A DNA stretch of 64,000 nucleotides from Skermanella pratensis (GTDB lineage: Bacteria; Pseudomonadota; Alphaproteobacteria; Azospirillales; Azospirillaceae). The stretch covers positions 1,970,001 to 2,034,000 of the forward strand of contig NZ_CP030265.1 of the NCBI RefSeq assembly GCF_008843145.1, written 5' to 3'. The position numbers were made by a program, and so were the translations under genes. Below, piece by piece: positions 1-8,436 of this stretch (positions are counted from its first letter, which is position 1; the number at the start of each line of letters is the position of its first letter). The notes beneath the pieces were generated by a model, which was given only the letters and a program-made list of their open reading frames with translations, had not been told where the DNA came from and ran no database searches.

Positions 1-1085
1 TCGTGCTGCAGGACGAGCGGGAGTTCAACGCCAGGATCGTCGGTACCGATCCCAAGACCGACCTGGCGCTCCTGAAGATCGACGGCGTGGGCTCGCTGCC
101 GGCCGTGGCTTGGGGAAACTCGGAGCGGATGCGGATCGGCGACTGGGTGCTGGCGATCGGCAATCCCTTCGGGCTTGGCGGCACCGTCACCGCCGGCATC
201 ATCTCGGCCCGCGCGCGCGACATCGGGGCCGGGCCTTACGACGACTTCCTCCAGACCGACGCGGCGATCAACCGGGGTAATTCCGGCGGCCCCATGTTCA
301 ACATGGCGGGCGAAGTGATCGGGGTGAACACCGCGATCTTCTTGCAGTCGGGCGGCAACATTGGCATCGGCTTCGCCGTCCCGGCGGAGGTCGCCCGGCC
401 GATCATCGCGGAACTGCGGGAGACCGGCAAGGTGACGCGCGGCTGGCTCGGCGTCGCGATCCAGCCGGTCACGCCGGAGATCGCCGAGGCGCTTGGCCTC
501 GATCAGCAGCGTGGCGCCCTGGTCGCGCAGGTGACGCCGGACAGCCCGGCGGCCAAGGCCGGGATCGAGCAGGGGGACGTCATCACCCAGTTCGACGGCC
601 GGCAGCTGGAAGGCCCCCGCGAACTCAGCAGGACGGTTGCCCAGACCGATGTCGGCAAGCAGATCAGCATCACCGTGCTTCGTGACGGAAAGAGCCGGAC
701 CCTGGACACGACCATCACGCAGCTGGAGGAGACCCTGTCGGCCGAGGCGCAGCCGCAGGGCGAGAGCGGCAGCGGTCAGGAAGGCCCGCTCGGGCTGACG
801 CTGGCCCCGGTGTCGCCGGAAATGCGCAAGCGCTTCGACCTGGGTTCCGACGCCAGCGGGGCGGTGGTCGTACAGGTCAAGCCCAACAGCCCGGCGGCGA
901 TGCGGGGCCTGCGTCCAGGCGACCTGATCACCCAGGCGGGCCGTCATAACGTCGATGGACCGAGTGACGTGGCGAACGCGGTCAAGCGGGCGCGCGATGC
1001 CGATCAGGACCATGTGCTGCTGCTGCGTCAGCGGGACGGGAATTCCATCTTCGTGCCGCTGCCGATCAACGGCCAGACAGGCTGA
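1..1085 (+). CDS. Do/DegP-family periplasmic serine protease, 3' part
   Basis: Trypsin-like HtrA protease that degrades misfolded envelope proteins. The reading frame is open at the window edge, so the signal peptide and catalytic His lie upstream. The catalytic Asp is visible in TDLALLKI and the catalytic Ser in GNSGGP (Ser codon at 282-284). Two PDZ domains follow, roughly codons 155-245 and 270-350 of the visible part, each with a typical GL.PGD or GIEQGD ligand-loop motif. This is the usual Do architecture of protease plus two PDZ domains. It ends in TGA and is followed by a strong hairpin. Which HtrA paralogue it is cannot be told from a fragment. Confidence 0.95.
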   Translation, partial: VLQDEREFNARIVGTDPKTDLALLKIDGVGSLPAVAWGNSERMRIGDWVLAIGNPFGLGGTVTAGIISARARDIGAGPYDDFLQTDAAINRGNSGGPMFNMAGEVIGVNTAIFLQSGGNIGIGFAVPAEVARPIIAELRETGKVTRGWLGVAIQPVTPEIAEALGLDQQRGALVAQVTPDSPAAKAGIEQGDVITQFDGRQLEGPRELSRTVAQTDVGKQISITVLRDGKSRTLDTTITQLEETLSAEAQPQGESGSGQEGPLGLTLAPVSPEMRKRFDLGSDASGAVVVQVKPNSPAAMRGLRPGDLITQAGRHNVDGPSDVANAVKRARDADQDHVLLLRQRDGNSIFVPLPINGQTG

Positions 1086-1141
1086 TTCCGGTCCGGGCCG
1101 ATACCGTCCGAGGACGGCGGTACGATCGTTGGAAAGCGTGT

Positions 1142-1170
1142 GAACCGCGCCGGCAGTGCCGGCGCGGTTC
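1142..1170. terminator. Perfect 13-bp hairpin between convergent genes
   Basis: The stem GAACCGCGCCGGC (1142-1154) pairs perfectly with 1158-1170 across an AGT loop. It sits between the convergent protease and exporter genes. There is no clear T tract, so it may be a bidirectional or processing hairpin rather than a classic intrinsic terminator. Confidence 0.55.
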
Positions 1171-1189
1171 CGGTCGTTCGTCGGAGCGT

Positions 1190-2248
1190 TCAGGTTTCAT
1201 CCCGTTCCAGGACATCCTCCACATAGGCCATGCGGATCAGAACGATGCCGGCCGCCGCGAGGGGCGTTCCAAGCATCAGCCCGAGCGGGCCGAGCAGGGC
1301 GCCGAACAGGACGAGGGAGGCGATCGTGAGGGCGGGCGGCAAGGCGACCGTTTCCTGCTGGATCAACGGTGTCAGCAGGTAGCCCTCGACCAGCTGCACG
1401 ACGACGTAGAGAAGCGAGACGTAGAGCACCATGGTCGGGCTCTGCACAAGCCCCAGAAGCAGGGCAGGGATGGCCGACAGGATCGCGCCGACATAGGGCA
1501 CGAAGGTCAGCACGGCGGCCAGCAGCGCCAGCGTCAACGCCAGCGGAATGCCGAGCAGCCAGAGGCCCAGGCCGGTCAGGACGCCGGTCGCGATCATGGA
1601 GATCCCCCGGCCTATGAGCCACCATTTCAGCAGGCGTCCGAGTTCGTCCAGGATCCGGTCGACGCGGGGCCGGTAGCTTGGCGGAAACAGCCGGATCAGG
1701 CCGCTCCTGTAAAGTTTGGTGTCGAGCGCGAGGTAAAGCCCGATGAAACAGACGACCACCAGCGTTCCCAGGAAGCTCATGACCGAGGATGCGGCGCCGG
1801 AAAGCCTCCCCAGGATCGATCCGCTGTCCAGGTCGAGGCGGTCCGGATCGAGCTGGCGGAACAGCGTCCCGCTCCAGGAATAATTCGACAGCCCTGCCCG
1901 TAGCTGGTCGATGGATTGCGGGATCGCCTGCCAGAGCTCGTCGACCTGGGACGCCAGGCGCGGAGCGAGAAGCCAGCAGGTCAGCCCGATCAGAAGGATC
2001 AGGGCCAAGGTCACGATGAGGACGGTCCTGCCGCAGCTCAGGCCCGTTGCCCGGGCGAGCTGGTCGCCGAGAGCCCTGAGCATGATCGCGACCAGGATGC
2101 CGGTGAATCCGATCAGCAGGAAGCCGCCGGCGATCCACACCGCCAGCAGCGCCAGCGCCGTCAGCGCGATCCACCGCAGCGTCCTGGCGGTCGGGGAACT
2201 CGTTCCGATGGATAGATCGACGTCTTTCACGAGCACATCATCAATCAA
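1190..2248 (-). CDS. AI-2E family transporter (PerM/YhhT-like)
   Basis: Inner-membrane protein of the AI-2E exporter/PerM superfamily; substrates in this family are mostly undefined. The 352 residues match the family size. Hydrophobic segments occur near residues 27-60 and 78-95, then a soluble helical part (about 100-155, ending SILGRLSG), then further membrane segments to the end. The family-typical C-terminal stretch with GALLGPLGLMLGTPLAA is present. The first possible start is TTG at 2248; a GTG a few codons downstream is equally possible because no strong ribosome site is visible. It is convergent with the protease gene. Confidence 0.9.
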   Translation of the reverse strand: MIDDVLVKDVDLSIGTSSPTARTLRWIALTALALLAVWIAGGFLLIGFTGILVAIMLRALGDQLARATGLSCGRTVLIVTLALILLIGLTCWLLAPRLASQVDELWQAIPQSIDQLRAGLSNYSWSGTLFRQLDPDRLDLDSGSILGRLSGAASSVMSFLGTLVVVCFIGLYLALDTKLYRSGLIRLFPPSYRPRVDRILDELGRLLKWWLIGRGISMIATGVLTGLGLWLLGIPLALTLALLAAVLTFVPYVGAILSAIPALLLGLVQSPTMVLYVSLLYVVVQLVEGYLLTPLIQQETVALPPALTIASLVLFGALLGPLGLMLGTPLAAAGIVLIRMAYVEDVLERDET

Positions 2249-2493
2249 TCTATTTCTACTTCATCGAAGCGGATCGAAGCGCGAAAGTTCCCTTGGACTG
2301 GAGGTCTCTTTGGAGGCGACTGGCGCATCCAATACAAAGCCTGGCCCTTTCATCGACAATCGGCTTCGCCATTGGCGTGACCCGATGAAATGCCCCACTT
2401 TTGCCTGAATTGATTTTGCGACGAGGAGCGCGCCCGAGGGTTGCCCGAGAAATCTCAATTGGGAGGTCTTGCAATCAACCGAGGAGTGAAGCC

Positions 2494-2790
2494 ATGCGCA
2501 AGCTTTCAGCCGTGTTCGTCGCCGCCCTGTTCGCCGCCGGTACCGCATTCGCGCAGGACGACGGCCTGATCGACCGCGGAACCTTCGATATCAATCTCGG
2601 CGACGCCGGCATTTTCGGCGAGTGGGACGATGACGGGAACGGGATCATCAACGATACGGAGTTCGCCGCAGGCTCCTAGGACTGGGGCGGAGACGAGCAG
2701 CTCTCGTTCGGCGACTGGGACCTGAACGGTGACGACGGCATGCTTGCCGAGAACGAGTGGGGCGACTGGGAAGAGGACGGACTGTTCTGA
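2494..2790 (+). pseudogene. Small secreted EF-hand-like protein with in-frame TAG
   Basis: The ATG at 2494 follows a GAGGAG ribosome site. Codons 1-20 form a clean signal peptide ending in AFA|QDD. A canonical EF-hand loop, DDDGNGIINDTE, follows, then a TAG at 2677-2679. The same frame continues after it for 36 more codons with a second, slightly irregular loop (DLNGDDGMLAENE) and Trp/Asp-rich spacers, ending in TGA at 2788. The downstream part reads as the natural second half of a calcium-binding protein, so the TAG is probably a nonsense substitution (for example from TGG) or a base-call error. As written, the product is 61 residues with one EF-hand. Confidence 0.6.
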
Positions 2791-2922
2791 GGCACGCCCC
2801 GGAACCGCCGCATGACCGGTAGCAACCCTGGCTCTTCCGCCAGCGGTTCCTCCGCGACAAGGGTTCGATGGCCGGCCGCGAGCAGCTTCGGTCGGCCATC
2901 GAGTGACGACAGGAGTTCGCGC

Positions 2923-3171
2923 ATGCTCGGCAAAGCGCCTGCATTCGTCTTCGCTGTCCTGGGAGCGCTGATCGTGACAGCCTGTGCTCCGACGGACTTG
3001 CCTCCGGCCAGTCCGGTGTCTTCCGACGACGCCTCCCTGTTCCGCGAGCCGACCCTGCGCGACCCGCTGGGGTACAGCAGCGGCCCGGTGGACAGGGCTC
3101 CCTATACCACGGAACTCGACGGCCAGGGCTTGCCCGGACCGTCGGAGACAGTGGACGACAATGTCCGTTGA
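2923..3171 (+). CDS. Small putative lipoprotein
   Basis: 82-residue product. The start at 2923 was chosen because AGGAG lies just upstream and the residues after it form a lipoprotein signal: MLGK, a hydrophobic core, then the lipobox VTAC with Cys near residue 21. The rest is short, Pro/Asp-rich and has no recognisable domain. It lies in a run of small exported proteins. Function unknown. Confidence 0.6.
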   Translation: MLGKAPAFVFAVLGALIVTACAPTDLPPASPVSSDDASLFREPTLRDPLGYSSGPVDRAPYTTELDGQGLPGPSETVDDNVR

Positions 3172-3337
3172 GAATGTCCGTCTGGCGATGGCGCTCTGAT
3201 CGGAAGCGGGCCGGACAAGCCAAAGCCCCTCTTTAGTCGTGGCCGGACTTGATCCGGCCATCTTTCTGCGGGCCTCGCCGAGGCGCGGTCCTGCGACAAC
3301 CGGCTTTTTCCGAACCGGCTTTCTACGGCGGCATGTT

Positions 3338-3489
3338 TCAGTCGGCGTCGACTTCGTAGGCCACGGCCCGGCTTTCGTCCTCGATGACCACCTGGTCGAT
3401 GCAGGACGTCGCCGTGGCGTCTCCATAGGTGCAGGTCGCCGACGTCACGACGATGATGGCGATGTCGCCGCAGGCCGTCCCCAGGGGGA
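3338..3489 (-). other. Coding-like tail of the preceding secreted protein, out of frame
   Basis: This frame has no plausible start codon but has protein-like composition: residues such as TACGDIAIIVVTSATC then SCIDQVVIEDESRAVAYEV, with four Cys and alternating hydrophobics, ending in TGA at 3338. One extra C (GACGACCTGATC in place of GACGACTGATC on the minus strand) fuses it in frame to the gene ending at 3490. Frame logic supports a missing base; it has not been shown that the longer form exists. Confidence 0.45.
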
Positions 3490-3810
3490 TCAGTCGTCCC
3501 GCTCCAGACCTGGTGCCGGTCCCCGCGGTACCTCGCCGATATCGCTTTCGTTCTCCCGCAGCCCCAGGCCGGCGCCACGCGGCTGGCCTTCGTCCTCGCC
3601 GGCCAGCATCTGCTCGTCCTCGCCGGTTCCGATATCGACCTGATCCGACAGTCCGCGGCCTTCCCGCTCGGGGATCACGCCGCGATCCTCCGTCAGGCCG
3701 ACGGACGGCTCCTCGCCGTCGTCGGAAAAAATCTGTGCCTGCACCGTTCCCGCGCCGATCATGGTCAATACGGTTGCGATGCCGGCGATGCGGTGAAACG
3801 CATTGCTCAT
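3490..3810 (-). CDS. Small secreted acidic protein, probably shortened by a frameshift
   Basis: 106 residues as written. The start at 3810 has AGGAG just upstream and is followed by a signal peptide (MSNAFHRIAG to VQAQ). The mature part is acidic and Gly-rich, with no known domain. The frame stops at 3490, but restoring one base near 3492-3494 joins it to a frame that stays open to 3338 and encodes a Cys-containing tail (see the next entry). The full protein would then have about 155 residues. The family was not recognised. Confidence 0.55.
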   Translation of the reverse strand: MSNAFHRIAGIATVLTMIGAGTVQAQIFSDDGEEPSVGLTEDRGVIPEREGRGLSDQVDIGTGEDEQMLAGEDEGQPRGAGLGLRENESDIGEVPRGPAPGLERDD

Positions 3811-4073
3811 GTCCCGCTCCTGTGATGCGAAATGCGTCCTGATGAAGGTTCCGCTGCCGCCGGCGATGGCGGGCTGATGCGGCCGGCCCGCCTGCGGGGC
3901 GTCGGCATTGGGCGGGACTCGGTCGCCAAGCAGGTTTCCGGCCGGGCCTTCCGCTTCGCGCCCGGCTCCCATCCGCCCGGTGTCGAGGGGCTCGTCGAGC
4001 TTTTCCTCCTTGGGAAGGCCCCTGCCGTCAGGCCGGCGAGCACCGCTCCGACCGTCAAGGACATGCGTATCAT
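3807..4073 (-). CDS. Possible small exported protein, probably frameshifted
   Basis: The ATG at 4073 follows GGGAGA and starts a signal-peptide-like segment (MIRMSLTVGAVLAGLTAGA). After that the annotated frame turns into Ser/Arg/Pro-rich shadow-like sequence. The +1 frame instead reads PKEEKLDEPLDTGRMGAG with better codon use. One missing C in the CCC of TTCCCAAGG would explain the switch. As written it ends by ATGA overlap with the gene starting at 3810. The signal peptide is likely real; the C-terminal half is uncertain. Confidence 0.35.
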   Translation of the reverse strand: MIRMSLTVGAVLAGLTAGAFPRRKSSTSPSTPGGWEPGAKRKARPETCLATESRPMPTPRRRAGRISPPSPAAAEPSSGRISHHRSGT

Positions 4074-4156
4074 CGAATTCTCCCCATCGGTGTCTGCGGA
4101 ATAGCCGTGCGGATCGGGCAGGGGCGGAAACCCGGCAGGAAGTACCGCGATTTCAT

Positions 4157-4828
4157 CTACCGGGCCGACGCGGTTTTCAGATACCGCTGGATGTCCTCCA
4201 GCTTCTCGCGGCAGGCGACACTGTCGCCGTCGGCATAGTTTTCCCAGACCTGCATCATCTTGCGGCGGGCGACCAGTTCCTTGTCCAGAGGCAGCTCGTC
4301 GATCCCGTCGGTGATCTGCTGCCAGCCGGCGGGCTGGCAGGTTCCCATGGCGCTGTACTCGGAGGAACCGCCGCCCGAGGATTTCTGCTGCGCGGTCCTC
4401 TGCACCGACCCGGACGCTCCCGACCCGGACGAGCCGGTTGCGGATGAGCCCGATGCGGACGAGGGGGCCGGAACGACGACGGCGGCCGTGATCGGTTCTA
4501 TCCCGATGATCTCGCCGGTGATGGGGTCTATCGTGACGAACACGTTGTCGCCGCGAATGGTCTCGACCTCGGCTACGTAGCTCGCTCCGACCTTGCCGAA
4601 ATTCACCAGCCTAGCGAAGCCGAGCACGCCGAACTGATTGAGGAGCGTCGTCTGAAGCAGTTCGAGCTTGCGCTGTTCCGGACCGGAGCGTTTCTGGATG
4701 TACTGCTCCAGGTTGGTGCGGGTCGAGGGATCGCCTTTCGGCGGGCTGCCCTGCTGCTGGGCCAGGGCCGGCACTGTCGTTGCGATGACCAGCGCGGCGA
4801 TGCAGGCTGAAGTGCGTTTCAACATCAT
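4157..4828 (-). CDS. Secreted hypothetical protein with PepSY-like segment
   Basis: 223 residues with a signal peptide cleaved after ALA near residue 23. The middle (about 75-115) contains VFVTIDPITGEIIGIEPI, which resembles a PepSY-type beta hairpin but is too short for a firm call. A low-complexity Ser/Gly/Ala linker covers about 118-155. The C-terminal part has two Cys (TCQPAGW and VACREK) that could form a disulphide. The gene ends in TAG, which shows that TAG is a normal stop in this genome. Function unknown. Confidence 0.6.
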   Translation of the reverse strand: MMLKRTSACIAALVIATTVPALAQQQGSPPKGDPSTRTNLEQYIQKRSGPEQRKLELLQTTLLNQFGVLGFARLVNFGKVGASYVAEVETIRGDNVFVTIDPITGEIIGIEPITAAVVVPAPSSASGSSATGSSGSGASGSVQRTAQQKSSGGGSSEYSAMGTCQPAGWQQITDGIDELPLDKELVARRKMMQVWENYADGDSVACREKLEDIQRYLKTASAR

Positions 4829-4977
4829 TCCTACTCCATCGGTCCTTGCTCGGTTGTCAGTTGAAGGCGGGAGCCGGTTCGGGCGGGGAGGGGCGGATCC
4901 CGGCGACCGCCGCTAATCCGCCCAACCTCGCGCCGCCTGCCCGGTTCAGCGTTCCGTCAGGTCGGTGTTGAGTGTAG

Positions 4978-6168
4978 TCAGCGCGCCGCGGGAGCTGTGT
5001 CGCCCGGCGTCTGGTTGAAGGAGGTCATGCTTTCGTCCATCTCGAAGGAGGGCATGTCCTGGACCTGCTCCTTGGTGAGGCCCGAGATCTGCACATCCTC
5101 CTGTCCCTGGCCCATCTTGAGCCGGGACGCGTCGATGGCGACCTGCTTCTCGCCGATGCCGAGGAACCCGCCGACTGCGACGATCACCCGCTGGGCCTTC
5201 CCGGACTGCGGGTCGATCAGGACGTCCTCGATCTCGCCGAACTCCTCGCCCTGGATACCGACCAGCTGCTTCCCGATCAGGGTCTCGGCACGGATGCCGT
5301 CCGGCGCGTCGGACCGGGGCGGCGGGCTCGCCATCTGTGCCTGCTGGCCGCCGGCCTGTCCGGCCTGCTGGCCCTTCTGCTGGTTACCGGCCTGCTCGAC
5401 CTTCACCTGCGGCTTGCCGCCCTGCTGGACATCGACCTGCGCCTCGCCGGTCCGCTTGACGTTGACCTGCGGCTCGCCGGCACGCTGGACGGTGACCTGG
5501 GGCTCGCCCGCGCGTTCGACGTTCACCTGGGGCTTGGCCTGCTCGACCGTGATCTGCGGCTGCGCCTGCTGGACGTTGACCTGCGGCCTCGGCTGCTCCA
5601 CCGTGACCGTCGGCTGGGGCTGCTGAACGGTGACCTGGGGCCGGTGCTGTTCCACCTGGACCTGCGGGGCAGGCTGTTGCACGACCACCTCGGGCGAGGA
5701 CTGCTGGACCGCGACCTGCGTACGGTCGTCGGAACCGGTCGAGGCGGCGGCCATCCGTTCGACGTCGACGAGGATCAGCGCGATCGCCTCGCGCGCTTCG
5801 CGGGCGCCCTCGGCACCTTGCTTGCCCAGTGCCTGCTCGGCGGACTGGATGTTCTTCGTCAGCTGCTGGTTCTGCCCCTGGGGCATCGCCTGACGGATCT
5901 GCTGTATCGCCTGGCGGGCCTGCTGCATGGCCTGCTGCATGGCCTGCTGGCTCCGCTGACCCTGCTGGTTCATGGCTTGGTGCATCTGCTTCTCGGCATC
6001 CCGGAGCTGCTGCAGTGCCTGCCGCATCTGCGGATTCTGCTGCTGGGCCTGGCCAGCCTGCTGCTGGTTCTGCGGATTGGGCTGGTGCTTCTGGTTCTGC
6101 TGGGCCATCGCCGCCGGGACAGCGAGGCCGATGGTCAGGGCCGTCGTCAGCAGGAGCTTGCTACGCAT
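4978..6168 (-). CDS. Secreted PRC-barrel protein with Val/Gln/Pro repeats
   Basis: 396 residues. The start has AAGGAAGG upstream and a signal peptide ending AMA|QQ. Residues about 25-110 are Gln/Met/Ala-rich and helical. Residues about 155-265 are a periodic array of 11-12-residue units of the form PQVxVEQ/PQVTVQQ. The C-terminal part (about 295-380) is a PRC-barrel domain with ETLIGKQLVGIQGEEFGEIE and the GGFLGIGEKQVAID signature. PRC-barrels bind partners or small ligands; alphaproteobacterial secreted versions are common and poorly characterised. It is one of a pair with the gene at 6491-8035, which has the same layout. Confidence 0.75.
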   Translation of the reverse strand: MRSKLLLTTALTIGLAVPAAMAQQNQKHQPNPQNQQQAGQAQQQNPQMRQALQQLRDAEKQMHQAMNQQGQRSQQAMQQAMQQARQAIQQIRQAMPQGQNQQLTKNIQSAEQALGKQGAEGAREAREAIALILVDVERMAAASTGSDDRTQVAVQQSSPEVVVQQPAPQVQVEQHRPQVTVQQPQPTVTVEQPRPQVNVQQAQPQITVEQAKPQVNVERAGEPQVTVQRAGEPQVNVKRTGEAQVDVQQGGKPQVKVEQAGNQQKGQQAGQAGGQQAQMASPPPRSDAPDGIRAETLIGKQLVGIQGEEFGEIEDVLIDPQSGKAQRVIVAVGGFLGIGEKQVAIDASRLKMGQGQEDVQISGLTKEQVQDMPSFEMDESMTSFNQTPGDTAPAAR

Positions 6169-6229
6169 GGATTGAATCCTTCCTTGTGATTTGCTTGTTC
6201 GGGTGTGGCTTGTCCCTCAAGGGGACGCC

Positions 6230-6466
6230 TTACTGGCCGTCGGACTTGGGAGGCACCGCCTCGATGGCGCGTTCGGTGCTTTCGAGCGTGCTCGGCACGC
6301 CAGCCGGTGATTCCTGCCTGTCGGCGGTCGAAGCCGCGGGGGCGGTGGTTTCCTGTTCCGCGGCCTCATCCTCGCCGCAGGCGGCGAGCAGCGGCAGCGC
6401 CAGAACCGCGGCCAGTGCCGGGCGTAAAAGGCGGCGTAGCAGATCGCCGGTGAACTGCTTGGTCAT
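6230..6466 (-). CDS. Small lipoprotein
   Basis: 78 residues. The N-terminus is basic, then hydrophobic, then the lipobox LLAAC with Cys near residue 30, followed by an acidic Glu/Ala/Thr-rich tail. It lies between the two PRC-barrel repeat proteins on the same strand and is probably co-transcribed with them. Function unknown. Confidence 0.6.
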   Translation of the reverse strand: MTKQFTGDLLRRLLRPALAAVLALPLLAACGEDEAAEQETTAPAASTADRQESPAGVPSTLESTERAIEAVPPKSDGQ

Positions 6467-6490
6467 GGTGTGCTCCGATCTCCCGTTGCG

Positions 6491-8035
6491 TCAGCGTGTG
6501 CCGCGGCTGACGAGGTTTCCCTCGGCTGCCTCGGTGTCGAAAACCGGAGCCGCCGCGATCTGAGGCGGGTCCATCACGACGAGCACGGTGCCGTCCTGGC
6601 TGTTGACCATGACGTTGTCGGCGGGGATCTGGACCTGCTGTCCGCCCATCTCGTCCACCAGGGTGATGATCACCGCGTCGAGTTCCCCACCGGGCGCCAC
6701 GAGAAGGTCGGACATCTGCCCGACGTGATCGCCGGAACGCGCGACGACATCGCGGCCGATGAAGGCCTGGAGCCGTGCCGAGCTTTCGTCCAAAGCCTGG
6801 CGTTCCGTCGTCCGGACGTCGGCGGTTCCCTGCCGCTCCACAGTCACCCGCGGCTCGGCCTGCTGGACGCGGACCTGCGGCTGTGCCTGCTCGACCTGGA
6901 CCTCGGGCTGGGCCATGTTGACGTCAACGTCAGGTCGCGGCTGCTGGACGCGGACCCGGGGATCGGGCATCTGCAGGGTCACTTCCGGCTCGGCCCGGTC
7001 GACCTGGACCTGGGGACGGGGGACCTGGACGTTGACGTCCGGCCGCGCCTGATCGACGTTGACCTGGGGATGCGGCTGGTCGACCGCCACCCGCGGTTCC
7101 GGCACCCGCACGTCGACCTCCGGGGCCGCCTGGTTCACATCGACGTGCGGTGCGAACCGCTCCACCCGGACCTGGGGCTGGGCCTGCTGCACCTGGATCT
7201 CGGGCTCGGGCATCCTCACGGCGACCTGCGGCCGGGGCTGGTCGACATTGATGTCGGGGCGGGGCACCTGGATGGAGACCTGCGGCTTGGGCTGATCCAC
7301 GTTCACGTTGGGATCGCCCATGTCGATCGAAACCTCGGGGCGGCGCTGGTTGACGATCACCTCGGGTTCGAACAGGCGGACGATGATCTCGGGCGGCTGC
7401 TGGCGAACCGTGATACGCGGCGCAGGCTGCTCCAGCGTGACCGTCGGCGGCTCCTGGCGCACGATGACCTGCGGCGCCTGCTGTTCGATGCCCACCTGGG
7501 ACGGCCTCTGCTGCACCTCGACCTGGGGTGCCGGCTGCTGGACGGCGACACGCGGCTGTGCCGCCTGGACCAGGACCTGCATCCGGGCCTGCTCGGCACC
7601 GCGGCGGACCTGTTCATCGGCACGCGCGGCGGCGGTGCGGCTTTCCTGCTCGCCGGCCTCGCCGCGCTCGCGGATCGCGGCGAGGGAGGCGTCGACCTGT
7701 TTCCTGGCTTCCTGGAAGGCTTGGCTGGCCTGGGCGTTCTGCTGCACACGCGGCAATTCCGCCACCGCGACCAGCGCTCCCTTCATGTTCTCCAGCACCT
7801 GCTGGACACGGTCGCGGGCCTGCTGGATACCTTGCTCGCCGCCCTGGTTCCGGGCGCGTTCGAGATCCTGATAGGCTTGCCGCAGTTCGCCCTGAGCTTG
7901 GCGCAGCCGCTGCTGGGGGGCCTGGTCCCGGGCCTGCTGCCCTTGACCGGCCTGTCCTTGGTTCTGCTGGGCCCAGGCCGCAGGACTCGTCATGACGAGC
8001 AGCGTAGCGGCAGTGACCAGTATATGTGATCTCAT
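6491..8035 (-). CDS. Secreted PRC-barrel-like protein with about 20 short Val/Pro/Gln repeats
   Basis: 514 residues. The start at 8035 (MRSHILVTA) was chosen because CAGGAGAG lies just upstream and a signal peptide ending AWA|QQ follows; longer starts have neither. Residues about 25-150 are Gln-rich and coiled-coil-like. Residues about 155-425 hold roughly 20 tandem units of the form PxVxVxQPxP with strictly alternating Val, as expected for stacked short beta strands. The C-terminus (about 435-500) resembles a PRC-barrel: LQAFIGRDVVARSGDHVGQM then a hydrophobic strand. It is paralogous in layout to the gene at 4978-6168. An envelope scaffold or adhesin role is possible but unproven. Confidence 0.7.
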   Translation of the reverse strand: MRSHILVTAATLLVMTSPAAWAQQNQGQAGQGQQARDQAPQQRLRQAQGELRQAYQDLERARNQGGEQGIQQARDRVQQVLENMKGALVAVAELPRVQQNAQASQAFQEARKQVDASLAAIRERGEAGEQESRTAAARADEQVRRGAEQARMQVLVQAAQPRVAVQQPAPQVEVQQRPSQVGIEQQAPQVIVRQEPPTVTLEQPAPRITVRQQPPEIIVRLFEPEVIVNQRRPEVSIDMGDPNVNVDQPKPQVSIQVPRPDINVDQPRPQVAVRMPEPEIQVQQAQPQVRVERFAPHVDVNQAAPEVDVRVPEPRVAVDQPHPQVNVDQARPDVNVQVPRPQVQVDRAEPEVTLQMPDPRVRVQQPRPDVDVNMAQPEVQVEQAQPQVRVQQAEPRVTVERQGTADVRTTERQALDESSARLQAFIGRDVVARSGDHVGQMSDLLVAPGGELDAVIITLVDEMGGQQVQIPADNVMVNSQDGTVLVVMDPPQIAAAPVFDTEAAEGNLVSRGTR

Positions 8036-8211
8036 GTGGCTCTCCTGCAGAGAAGGCAATAGTTCCACGTCGCGACGTCGGCCTGATGATTGCCTCACCG
8101 GGTCAAAGATCGCGTTTGATGTCTATTCGGGACACACCAGCATTACTGCTAGCGCCAAAGCTGGAATTGATTGCTTTGACTACGGCAACAGACTTTGCGG
8201 GAAAGTGTGAT

Positions 8212-8228
8212 GTCAGGAAATTCCTGAC
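8212..8228. promoter_or_regulatory. Near-perfect palindrome in a 401-bp divergent intergenic region
   Basis: GTCAGGAA-A-TTCCTGAC (8 + 1 + 8). Just downstream, around 8247-8254, is a related CTGTCAGG half site. The region 8036-8436 separates the minus-strand repeat-protein operon from the plus-strand DUF421/MscS genes and has no convincing gene. A dimeric regulator site is the natural reading; the regulator is unknown. Confidence 0.4.
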
Positions 8229-8436
8229 TCCCGCAAGGTTTTTCCTGTCAGGCTACATTTCGCTCCGCCGGCACATCTTTGCAGATGCATCCAGACTTGC
8301 CCCTGACGCCTGATTCAAGCGGGCAACCCAACGACGTGAGAGCTTTTTCGGTCGAAGTTGTTGCACTGGGAACGTCGCCGCATCGGCCATGTCTGGCCGA
8401 CGCTGGAGCCGGAATTCAAAACGCTAAGGAAGCCTC

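Noticed and set aside
6470-8029. 519-residue open frame on the plus strand rich in Asp/Leu/Gly/His
   Set aside because: Exact antisense of the Val/Pro/Gln repeat gene, which has a signal peptide and a ribosome site.
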